Part shown: positions 1-6,082 of the stretch, piece by piece
Position numbering within the stretch: the first letter of the stretch is position 1
Layout of the letters: each line of letters begins with the position of its first letter
Assembly: GCF_003480435.1 (NCBI RefSeq)
Contig: NZ_QUJB01000023.1
Location: forward strand, 1 to 16,479
DNA: 16,479 bases
Reading direction: 5' to 3'
Origin: Clostridium sp. AM30-24
GTDB lineage: Bacteria; Bacillota; Clostridia; Lachnospirales; Lachnospiraceae
Made by a program: the position numbers and the translations under genes
Notes under the pieces: generated by a model
The model's input: only the letters and a program-made list of their open reading frames with translations
Told to the model about the DNA's origin: nothing
Database searches by the model: none

Positions 1-70
1 ATAGTATACCATACTGTCTAACAAATGGGGTGCAGTTCAAATCGGTCCAACCGCTTTTTTCTGAATTCTT

Positions 71-1657
71 CTATCTCTTCCGTCTCTCCTCGTCTCTCTT
101 CCGCTTCTCTTCGAGCAGTCGGTTAAACTCGGCCTCCGCGTCGCCTCCTTCTGCCATGAGACGCTGTCTTCTCTTTTCACGGCGAAGCGCTTCCGCCTTC
201 GCCTCTTTTTTATTATTCCGGATCGTAAACCAGATACCGCCGCCAATCAGGGCAGCCACCGCAAGAACTCCGATCACGATAAGGAGGATCTTCGCAGGGA
301 ATCCGGTCTTCACATCATTGCTGCCCACCTGATTCGATGCGTTGTCCGCGTCACCTGCCGCCGTGGTCACATCTGCCTCGCCCATGGTCTCCGTCTCAGC
401 CTCAGTGCTCTCGTCATCTGCTGACGGATCCGCAGCGTCTGTGCTCTCCTCGGACGTTTCTTCCGCTGCAGTGGTCTCGGCCCCTCCTGCTGCCTCAGCA
501 GCCGCAAGTGCTTCCGCCCCCGCCTTCGTCATCAGGTACGCGGAACCGATCTTTCTCTCATTGTAAATGTAGTTGAGCACTCCGACCGTTCCCTCTGGCG
601 CTCCGTCCGGAACTGCGCCGAGACTTAATTCCGCGTCCGCGAATGTGGCATCCTTCGGAAGTGTGATCTTCTTTCCTGTCTGGATCGCCAAGTCGGACGG
701 CGCATAGCTTGTCCCGTTTACATCCACCTGGTCCTCTCCTGTGACATATCTCGTCTCATTTTCCGCGATATCCACATTCTGGAACCGGTTCAGACCAAAC
801 TGTAACAGTGACTTTCCGTCCACAAAATACTGCCTCGGACTTCCCTTTAAGATAACAGAGACAACACGTCTTCCATCCTTCTCCCCGTAGGTAACAAGGG
901 TATTTCCGGCCTTTAAGAGATATCCGGTCTTGCCTGCAACCGCCTCCGGACAGTAAAACTCACTGGAGGTATCCTCCGTGATCACAAGACGATGCTCATT
1001 TCTCACGTTCACCCCGTCCGGGTTGTTCGTCGTCGGTCCGACCTTCCGGGATTTCGCGGAGCTGATCTCAAGAAGCTTCGGATTGCTGTAAGCAGCAGCC
1101 GCGATCTTCGTCATATCATACGCAGTGACCACCTGATCATCGCTGTTCAGCCCCGACGGATTCGCAAAATGGCTCTCCGTACATCCCAGTTCCGCGATCT
1201 TTGCATTCATCATATCCACAAAATCAGACATACTGCCTGCCACATGTTCTGCCAGAGCATTGGCCGCCTGATTTACGGAAGCCAGAAGCAGCGCGTAGAG
1301 ACAATCCTCAACGGTCATCGTATCGCCTGCAACGAGGCTCAGTTTATTTCCGCTGTCCGCCTCTACGGAGTTCATCGCCTTGTCCGAATAAGTAACGGTA
1401 TCGGAAAGATCCGCATGTTCCAGAACAACGAGCGCTGTGAGGATCTTTGTGATACTCGCCGGATAATATTCCACATGGCTGTTCTGTCCGAAAAGCATCG
1501 TTCCGGTATCCACATCCATGACAGCCCCCGCCTCCGCCGCGATTCCCGTGTCAGACGGCCAGTCAGGCCTTGCAAAAGCCTGTATCGTTCCCAACTGGGC
1601 AAATACCAGTACTCCGCAGAGTACCTTTGCCAGTTTCTTTTTTAAAGTACGAATCAT
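71..1657 (-). CDS. D-alanyl-D-alanine carboxypeptidase (DacF/DacA-type, peptidase S11) with C-terminal membrane segment
   Basis: This 528-residue exported penicillin-binding protein should trim the terminal D-Ala from peptidoglycan stem peptides on the outer face of the membrane. A basic, hydrophobic signal peptide spans about 1-29 (possible cleavage after AFA). The three S11 motifs are present: SITK at 68-71 (nucleophile S68, K71), SVN at 127-129 and KTG at 243-245. A C-terminal all-beta PBP5-like region runs to about 375. Beyond the usual domain there is an Ala/Glu/Thr-rich acidic linker (about 382-448), a transmembrane helix (about 456-478) and a roughly 50-residue Arg/Lys/Glu tail predicted to be cytoplasmic. 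Family members usually end in a short amphipathic anchor, so this end is atypical. The start has AAGGAG about 10 bases upstream. The family is clear, but the paralogue (dacF, dacB or dacA) cannot be settled from sequence alone. Confidence 0.95.
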   Translation of the reverse strand: MIRTLKKKLAKVLCGVLVFAQLGTIQAFARPDWPSDTGIAAEAGAVMDVDTGTMLFGQNSHVEYYPASITKILTALVVLEHADLSDTVTYSDKAMNSVEADSGNKLSLVAGDTMTVEDCLYALLLASVNQAANALAEHVAGSMSDFVDMMNAKIAELGCTESHFANPSGLNSDDQVVTAYDMTKIAAAAYSNPKLLEISSAKSRKVGPTTNNPDGVNVRNEHRLVITEDTSSEFYCPEAVAGKTGYLLKAGNTLVTYGEKDGRRVVSVILKGSPRQYFVDGKSLLQFGLNRFQNVDIAENETRYVTGEDQVDVNGTSYAPSDLAIQTGKKITLPKDATFADAELSLGAVPDGAPEGTVGVLNYIYNERKIGSAYLMTKAGAEALAAAEAAGGAETTAAEETSEESTDAADPSADDESTEAETETMGEADVTTAAGDADNASNQVGSNDVKTGFPAKILLIVIGVLAVAALIGGGIWFTIRNNKKEAKAEALRREKRRQRLMAEGGDAEAEFNRLLEEKRKRDEERRKR

Positions 1658-1679
1658 AAATATTTTCTCCTTGTATTCC

Positions 1680-1722
1680 GTATCTGTTCGTTTTTCTCAC
1701 AGATACTAGCAAAAATCCATTT
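1680..1722. repeat. Hairpin plus GCAAAAATCCATT motif, related to the 4148-4280 element
   Basis: GTATCTGT (1680-1687) and ACAGATAC (1699-1706) form a perfect 8-bp stem with an 11-base loop. Two bases later comes GCAAAAATCCATT (1709-1721). The left end of the element at 4148 has the same layout: 8-bp stem, 11-base loop, 2-base spacer and the identical 13-base motif. Two stem pairs differ by compensatory changes (A-T to T-A and A-T to G-C). The copy has no recognisable second half, so it may be truncated. It lies in the leader of the carboxypeptidase gene, about 10 bases upstream of its Shine-Dalgarno. Confidence 0.6.
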
Positions 1723-1810
1723 CAAAAATCGATGCATTTCTGCCTTATATATGATGTTTTCCTGAGGCCAGCGCAATAAACAATACTCTGCCGCACGCTT
1801 ACGGGGCTTT

Positions 1811-2074
1811 TCAGAAAATCGGCTTCTCAACCGGTCCATGAGCCACCAGTTCATACTTCTGCTTCCGGGAAAGCTGTTTCACCTTCACTTCCCGGCTCAT
1901 CGCCTCTTCCTTCGTCTCAAACGTTTCATACCACACCAGCCGCACCGGCCGTCTGGGCTTCGTGTACTTCGCTCCCCGCCCGGAATTGTGCGCTTTCACC
2001 CGTTTTTCCAGATCATTCGTCCAGCCGCAGTAGAGCGTCCCGTCCGAACATTCCAGAAGATATGTGTAGTTCAT
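1811..2074 (-). CDS. GIY-YIG nuclease-like protein (UPF0213, YhbQ/YazA type)
   Basis: This 87-residue single-domain protein matches the small UPF0213 branch of the GIY-YIG superfamily. The YTYLLEC-type strand near residues 3-9 replaces the GIY element, LYCGWTNDLEKRVKAH (14-29) carries the YIG-equivalent and the conserved Arg, and YETFETKEEAMSREVKVKQ (49-67) carries the conserved Glu. The length is normal for the family. The family has a nuclease fold, but the biological role of these stand-alone proteins is not settled. GGAG lies about 10 bases before the ATG. It is separated from the upstream gene by a long gap with its own promoter candidate, so it is probably transcribed independently. Confidence 0.93.
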   Translation of the reverse strand: MNYTYLLECSDGTLYCGWTNDLEKRVKAHNSGRGAKYTKPRRPVRLVWYETFETKEEAMSREVKVKQLSRKQKYELVAHGPVEKPIF

Positions 2075-2394
2075 CTCTCATTCTCCATTTCGCTGCTGTA
2101 CCGGCACCTGCCTGCAGCCTGCCACGGCATTCCCGAATCCGGACCCATTACAGATTATGTAAACGGCAATGGGACCATGGAATCCATCGCCGTCCTCCGA
2201 AAGCAGAGCTTGCGGAATCTATATGAAAGCATCGGGATGCCTTAACTGTGAACTGCTGTGATACTATTATGTTATGCCGCAGTTTCCGGAACGTTACAGG
2301 ATCACTCTTCTATTCCTGATCCTGCCATATTCCACGGCATCCGGTCATTCCCGCCGATGTCATTTTTGCTGCGGCAGAAAATCCCACTCATACC

Positions 2395-2422
2395 ATTATA
2401 TAAAATTTTCCCCGAATTGCAA
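2395..2422 (-). promoter_or_regulatory. Candidate sigma-A promoter for the GIY-YIG gene
   Basis: Read on the minus strand, TTGCAA (2417-2422) is followed by a 16-base spacer and a perfect TATAAT (2395-2400). The spacer is the 3' arm of the upstream gene's terminator hairpin, so terminator and promoter overlap. Confidence 0.45.
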
Positions 2423-2440
2423 CCAGACATTCGGGGAAAA
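2399..2440 (-). terminator. Rho-independent terminator after the SPOCS/LysM gene
   Basis: TTTTCCCCGAA and its exact complement TTCGGGGAAAA form an 11-bp stem (2406-2416 with 2430-2440) around a 13-base loop. On the minus strand the stem is followed by TTTTATATAA. It lies about 75 bases after the sipL-like stop codon at 2516. Confidence 0.7.
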
Positions 2441-2515
2441 TCAAACATTGCCGCATTTTACACTTGTTTTTTAATAAAAAGCAGCACCGGACAACAGTCA
2501 CACGCGGAACCAGCT

Positions 2516-4072
2516 CTATCCCTGCACCGTTTTCACCAAAATCAGCCTGTCGCCCGGCCGGATCATGCTGTCTGACAGGTGGTTTAGCTCCATGATCCGT
2601 TCTACGCTTGTGTGGAACATCCTGGCGATCTTCCAGAGACTGTCCCCGGGTTTCACCACATATCCGATGATCCCCGGCATCTTCTTCAGCTGCTCCATAT
2701 CCAACGGCTTCTCCTCCACACTTAAGACGGTCTGTTCGCATACAGGTTTTAAAACCAGCACATCCGCCGTGATCTGCGCCTTCACATCGACAGTATCCCC
2801 GCCTGCCATCACAGTGCCAAGCCCCGAGATCCCGGGTTCGATCTCGTAGACCACATCCTGCGTCAGTCCCTCCGCAGCCGCCAGCAGCTGAAACGGCAGC
2901 ACCTCCGACGCCGCTCCGACCGGTGCCTGATCATCCGCTGTCAGATACAAAAGCCGGATCTCTAAAACTCCGTCCATATGGATCCCATCATCCTTAATCT
3001 GCACCTCGTCGATCTTCACGGTCCCGTCACTGTGGCAGACCTGCAGGATCCTCTGTTTTCCGGTAAGCCGGACTTTTTCCTGAATTTTTGTCTTCACCTG
3101 ATTCCGCACTGCCAGCGTATCAAAGCACACCGTCCCTGTCTCCGGAACCGCCTCCCGGTCCAGGGCATAGAGGTCCCCGAGAAGCTCCACCTGCTCTTCC
3201 TCGTAGAGCCTGATGTCCAGCTCCAGGACAGCATCCACTGCGATCTCCCGCATCTCCCCGTCGGAATCCGGCTGCAGTTCCAGATCCCTGTGTATCAGCT
3301 TCACCGTAATAAACGGGATCATGTCCTCCGCTGACTCTGTGAGCTCCACATTCCCGGAAAATGGCACAGTCTCCTCAAAACACTGAACCGGCACCTGCCC
3401 GCCGCCCGCGGAGTAGACCGCAAATACCAGAAGATCACCACTTATGTGGATCTTCCCGTCGAGGGGCTTCGTCTCCACATCCTGAAGCCGCATATCCTGC
3501 CACAAAAGCGTCTCCGCGTCCGGGTCGTTTCCAGGGATCGTAAGGATTTCCCGCACCCGGAACGTGTCCCGTCTCCGGACTGCGATGGCCGCCACAGTCA
3601 GCGTCTTTTTCAACACCTCAACTTCGCCGTCAAACTTCACGTCGGATGCCGTCTCCATGTCCCGGATCTCATCCGCCTTGAGCTTCAGGGTCACGAGAGC
3701 CTTGACGTTTAACTTTCTCGAATTGATGAGGCTCACGTTCAGATCATCCAGTTCCCATTCTGCCTGCACATAGTCATTCTCCGCAAGGCCGGGCATATGT
3801 ACGGTCTCTGTAAACGGGATGCTGCCAGCGAGAGCAGTAAGTTCCCCACCGGGTCTCCGGTACAGGATCCGGAATTCCAGTTTTCCGCTGATCTCCGCCT
3901 TCTCCCCGGGATTTTTCACCGCCTCGATCTTTATCTCCCCGTTTTCCAGGATCAGCTCTTCCACATCGTCCATGGAATCCGGCACATTAAAATCGTCGTC
4001 CAGGGTCATCTGGGACGTGACGTTCCCCCTGCGACGGTTCATGTGGATATGTTTCTTCAATAGTTCCATCAT
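2516..4072 (-). CDS. sipL: SPOCS (DUF3794) and LysM protein, SipL-type spore coat morphogenesis factor
   Basis: This 518-residue soluble protein has no signal peptide. It shows three SPOCS-like beta-rich repeats (roughly residues 40-140, 195-295 and 350-445), each with a G.L.F.I.Y-type strand, and a C-terminal LysM domain (about 471-514; YVVKPGDSLWKIARMF, later RPGDRLIL). This SPOCS-plus-LysM layout is that of Clostridioides difficile SipL, which binds SpoIVA through its LysM domain and drives coat encasement of the forespore. Acting in the mother cell is therefore inferred. The start was set at ATG 4070-4072, with GGTGG 7 bases upstream; the next codon is also ATG, and an upstream in-frame TTG (4096) lacks a ribosome site. 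A sigma-E-like promoter precedes it and a terminator follows, so it looks monocistronic. Confidence 0.85.
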   Translation of the reverse strand: MMELLKKHIHMNRRRGNVTSQMTLDDDFNVPDSMDDVEELILENGEIKIEAVKNPGEKAEISGKLEFRILYRRPGGELTALAGSIPFTETVHMPGLAENDYVQAEWELDDLNVSLINSRKLNVKALVTLKLKADEIRDMETASDVKFDGEVEVLKKTLTVAAIAVRRRDTFRVREILTIPGNDPDAETLLWQDMRLQDVETKPLDGKIHISGDLLVFAVYSAGGGQVPVQCFEETVPFSGNVELTESAEDMIPFITVKLIHRDLELQPDSDGEMREIAVDAVLELDIRLYEEEQVELLGDLYALDREAVPETGTVCFDTLAVRNQVKTKIQEKVRLTGKQRILQVCHSDGTVKIDEVQIKDDGIHMDGVLEIRLLYLTADDQAPVGAASEVLPFQLLAAAEGLTQDVVYEIEPGISGLGTVMAGGDTVDVKAQITADVLVLKPVCEQTVLSVEEKPLDMEQLKKMPGIIGYVVKPGDSLWKIARMFHTSVERIMELNHLSDSMIRPGDRLILVKTVQG

Positions 4073-4112
4073 AAAAACGCCACCATACCTTTCCAAAGCT
4101 ATACTTTAAAAA

Positions 4113-4139
4113 ATAGTATGATGGCAGTTATTATTTTAT
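4113..4139 (-). promoter_or_regulatory. Candidate sigma-E (mother-cell) promoter for sipL
   Basis: On the minus strand ATA (4137-4139), a 16-base spacer and CATACTAT (4113-4120) fit the sigma-E pattern ATA-N16-18-CATACANT with one mismatch. The predicted start lies about 33 bases before the ATG. The fit with a sporulation gene supports it. The match is short, so chance is possible. Confidence 0.4.
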
Positions 4140-4288
4140 GCCCGTTGGTAACTATTCAGTACCTTCATAGTTACACGCAAAAATCCATTCCAGATCAGCT
4201 TCGCTGATGGGATTTTTGCCCTCCAGCCTATGTTTTCTTACGGTCAGCGCAGCAAGTGCGCAGACCTACTGAACAGTTACGCCCGTTG
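4140..4288. mobile_element. MITE-like structured element with inverted termini and 8-bp direct repeats
   Basis: The core (4148-4280, 133 bp) begins with GTAACTATTCAGTA and ends with its inverted copy TACTGAACAGTTAC (13 of 14 match). It is flanked on both sides by GCCCGTTG (4140-4147 and 4281-4288), as expected of a target-site duplication. Inside are three hairpins: GTAACTAT/ATAGTTAC (4148-4174); GCAAAAATCC/GGATTTTTGC (4177-4219) enclosing ATCAGC/GCTGAT; and GGTC-A-GCGCA/TGCGC-A-GACC (4242-4266). It has no reading frame, so any movement would depend on an outside transposase. The similarity continues a little past the right repeat (TTACTTTCAGT), so the exact boundary is not certain. The hairpins may also end cysE transcription. 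Confidence 0.6.
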
Positions 4289-4321
4289 TTACTTTCAGTC
4301 TGGCAGCCTGAATCCATTCTG

Positions 4322-4972
4322 CTACAGCTCCTCCTTCGCCTCTTCCAGCTCTTTCTCCAGCTCCTTCACCCGGCGTTCCAGTTCGTCGATGGTCTCCTGC
4401 ATCCTGCAGATATGTTCCATGTTGACTTTCTTCGCCGGGTCCTTCACCGGCACACCGTCCTTTTTGACCTGTCTCGCCGGGATCCCGACCGCCGTGCTGT
4501 TCTCTTCGAGAGGTTTTAAGAGAACCGCATTCGCCGCGATCTGACAGTTGTCGCCCACCTCAAAGGCGCCAAGGATCTTCGCACCTGCACCGATCAGCAC
4601 ATTGTTTCCGATCGTCGGATGACGTTTTCCCTTCTTTGTTCCGACACCGCCCAGTGTCACGCCCTGATAGATCGTGCAGTTGTCGCCCACCACTGTAGTC
4701 TCACCGATAACGATGCCGCAGCCATGGTCAATGAGGATCCCATGTCCCAGAATAGCCCCCGGATGGATCTCGATCAAGGTAAAAAATCTGGCGATCTGGG
4801 AGATCAGACGCCCGAGGAATCGCATATTGTGAATCCAGAACCAGTGGGCGATCCGGTGCCAGATCAGGGCATGGACGCCCTGATATAAAAGCAGTACCTC
4901 CAGAGCACTTCTCGCCGCCGGATCCCTCTCCTGAACTGCCTTCACATCAAGCCATATATCTTTTAACAACAT
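4322..4972 (-). CDS. cysE: Serine O-acetyltransferase (CysE/EpsC type)
   Basis: It transfers acetyl from acetyl-CoA to L-serine, the first committed step of cysteine synthesis in the cytoplasm. The 216-residue protein has a helical N-terminal region (about 1-60) and a left-handed beta-helix of hexapeptide repeats (about 68-165). The diagnostic stretches are DHGCGIVIGET (82-92, catalytic Asp/His) and GVTLGGVGTKKGKRHPTIG (104-122, second key His). The C-terminus (about 184-216) is a charged Glu/Lys coiled coil, an uncommon ending for the family. The start was set at ATG 4970-4972 behind AGGAGG, 10 bases away; a longer frame to 5017 lacks a ribosome site. It has its own extended -10 promoter and no cysK nearby in this window. 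The family is certain. Confidence 0.96.
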   Translation of the reverse strand: MLLKDIWLDVKAVQERDPAARSALEVLLLYQGVHALIWHRIAHWFWIHNMRFLGRLISQIARFFTLIEIHPGAILGHGILIDHGCGIVIGETTVVGDNCTIYQGVTLGGVGTKKGKRHPTIGNNVLIGAGAKILGAFEVGDNCQIAANAVLLKPLEENSTAVGIPARQVKKDGVPVKDPAKKVNMEHICRMQETIDELERRVKELEKELEEAKEEL

Positions 4973-5025
4973 GTTTTCCTCTCCTCCTGTCATCCCGATG
5001 TAATCTCTTCCCGTCAATTACAAGT

Positions 5026-5054
5026 ATTCTAACAGAAACTATTATTAAAGTAAA
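5026..5054 (-). promoter_or_regulatory. Extended -10 promoter of cysE
   Basis: On the minus strand TTTACT (5049-5054), a 17-base spacer and TAGAAT (5026-5031) are present, with TG one base before the -10. The predicted start is near 5019, giving a leader of about 47 bases. The rpsO promoter has the same -35, spacing and TG. Confidence 0.6.
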
Positions 5055-5092
5055 GTGTTAAAGTATTACATTGGTCCATTTTTTATATTACG

Positions 5093-5536
5093 TTACCGGA
5101 AAACTACCGGCTTATCCCGGTATTCCGTTTTCACGATCAGCACCGGATAGGAATTTTCCGTTCCTTTCGCCTCCCCGGCTTCCGGTCCCATAAGTTCCGT
5201 GCGGATCACGATGGAATTGTCAGTCTCGCAGAGCGCCTTCACCGCCACACTGTAGCCACCGCCTTTCTGGGGGCCCTCACCGATGACGATATACATCTCC
5301 TGCCCGTCCGCGTATGTCAGCTTGAATGGTTTTTCCCGCTTTTTGTCGATCAGCTCCTTAAGTGCCGCCGGAATATCCGCCTCCCCTGTGACTGTGAACT
5401 CCAGATCCTCCCCCTGTGTTTCCTCTGAATTTCCGGACTGACATCCGGTAAATGCCGCAATCCCGCCTAAGATCACCGTCAGGACTCCCAACACCGTAAG
5501 CACCTTTCTCGCGCGCCTTGGCAAACGTCTGAACAT
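5093..5536 (-). CDS. Lipoprotein with PrcB C-terminal-like domain
   Basis: This 147-residue exported protein is of unknown physiological role. The N-terminus is Arg-rich (residues 2-11), followed by a hydrophobic stretch (12-30) and Cys32 in the context AFTGC, a slightly unusual lipobox (Phe at -3), so membrane anchoring by lipid on the outer face is likely. After an acidic linker (about 35-50), residues 54-147 resemble the PrcB_C domain: GGGYSVAVKAL, then NSIVIRTELMGPEAG and YPVLIVKT near the end. PrcB was first described as a partner of a secreted protease in Treponema denticola; no such protease is visible here. The start codon ATG 5534-5536 has no normal Shine-Dalgarno; the only G-run (GGGG) sits inside a long hairpin that ends one base before it. 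Confidence 0.8.
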   Translation of the reverse strand: MFRRLPRRARKVLTVLGVLTVILGGIAAFTGCQSGNSEETQGEDLEFTVTGEADIPAALKELIDKKREKPFKLTYADGQEMYIVIGEGPQKGGGYSVAVKALCETDNSIVIRTELMGPEAGEAKGTENSYPVLIVKTEYRDKPVVFR

Positions 5537-5537
5537 A

Positions 5538-5591
5538 AAATAAGATCCCCGTCATGGATTTTGTTACAATCCTATTCCGGGGATCTTATTT
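5538..5591 (-). terminator. 14-bp hairpin between hicB-like gene and lipoprotein gene
   Basis: AAATAAGATCCCCG (5538-5551) pairs exactly with CGGGGATCTTATTT (5578-5591). The 26-base loop holds a second short inverted repeat, GGATT/AATCC (5556-5560 and 5568-5572). On the minus strand the stem runs into TTTT and then the ATG of the lipoprotein gene. It can terminate the hicB-like transcript, and if read through it would bury the lipoprotein translation start. Confidence 0.65.
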
Positions 5592-5650
5592 ATATGTCTT
5601 TTGTCATGAATACCGGCAGCGGAATCGCTGCCTGAAACAGGTTCCTCCGG

Positions 5651-5929
5651 TCAGTCGCTGTCCGGTAAAAACTTGATCTTTACCATGATCTGCTTTGCAA
5701 CCTGATTCTCCGCCAATTCAATATCATCCATATGGGTCGCAAAGGGCAGGTCACCCTCAAATTCCTCCAGCTCCACACTGATCCAGTTCTGGGCTGCATC
5801 CCTGGCATTCTCGATAGCATCCTCCAGGTCAGCACCGTCTGCCTCGCACATCTCCAGATCCGGGAAAAATGCGTGGTAACCATCTCCCTCTTCCTTCTTT
5901 GTAAATACGGCAGGATATGTAAATGTCAT
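5651..5929 (-). CDS. HicB-like antitoxin-family protein, solitary
   Basis: This 92-residue protein has the partial RNase H-like HicB fold: TYPAVFTKKEEGDGYHAFFPDLEMC (4-28, the typical Y.A.F...GGY...FPDL pattern), then GADLEDAIENARDAAQNWI (33-51). It ends without an added ribbon-helix-helix or HTH domain. HicB proteins normally neutralise HicA, a small mRNA-cleaving toxin. No hicA is visible on either side, so this is an orphan or has another role. The start was set at ATG 5927-5929 with GGAGAGGAG just upstream; a longer frame to 6010 runs through a hairpin and is rejected. It lies downstream of pnp with a 153-base gap. Confidence 0.9.
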   Translation of the reverse strand: MTFTYPAVFTKKEEGDGYHAFFPDLEMCEADGADLEDAIENARDAAQNWISVELEEFEGDLPFATHMDDIELAENQVAKQIMVKIKFLPDSD

Positions 5930-5968
5930 GATGTTCTCCTCTCCGATCTCTTTCCTAAAGCAGCATAA

Positions 5969-6006
5969 GCCGCAGGCTGCAAAGCAAAATCGCTGCAGGC
6001 TGCGGC
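5969..6006 (-). terminator. Hairpin between pnp and the hicB-like gene
   Basis: GCCGCAGGCTGCA (5969-5981) and TGCAGGCTGCGGC (5994-6006) pair over 13 positions with one G-G mismatch, with a 12-base loop. The minus-strand tail (TTATGCTGCTTTA) is only moderately T-rich, so it may be a weak terminator, or a 3' stabiliser of the pnp mRNA. Confidence 0.45.
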
Positions 6007-6082
6007 CCATGTATTTATCGTAAGCAGCACCGTTCAGTCATGCAGTAACCAAAACTGGCACATAACCGAACTCTGACATGTC

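Larger units (their letters stand above)
2075..2515. other. 441-base intergenic region
   Basis: It holds a terminator hairpin (2406-2440), a nested sigma-A promoter candidate (2395-2422) and a perfect 8-bp hairpin with a 12-base loop (CAGGATCA 2297-2304, TGATCCTG 2317-2324). There is no convincing gene. A 29-codon minus-strand frame (2302-2391, ATG start, no ribosome site) and a plus-strand open stretch ending at 2245 with coding-like codons but no start signal are both possible remnants. CCACGGCAT occurs twice (about 2122 and 2332). If the promoter is real, the GIY-YIG transcript has a leader of roughly 310 bases. Confidence 0.6.

Noticed and set aside
1..70. Short inverted repeats near the left edge (AGTAT-ACC-ATACT; CGGT/ACCG before a T-run)
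   Set aside because: The stems are only 4-5 bp. The T-run is on the plus strand, where there is no gene to terminate. No -35/-10 pair with good spacing was found.
992..1645. Plus-strand open frame of over 200 codons opposite the carboxypeptidase gene
   Set aside because: It is antisense to a gene with intact catalytic motifs, has no ribosome site and resembles no protein I know. Other plus-strand frames across the window were rejected for the same reason.
5930..6010. N-terminal extension of the HicB-like protein
   Set aside because: The extension translates a hairpin. A strong ribosome site precedes ATG 5927-5929, where the HicB fold begins.
5537..6082. A hicA toxin gene next to the HicB-like gene
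   Set aside because: The gaps on both sides are filled by hairpins, and no frame encodes a HicA-like protein.
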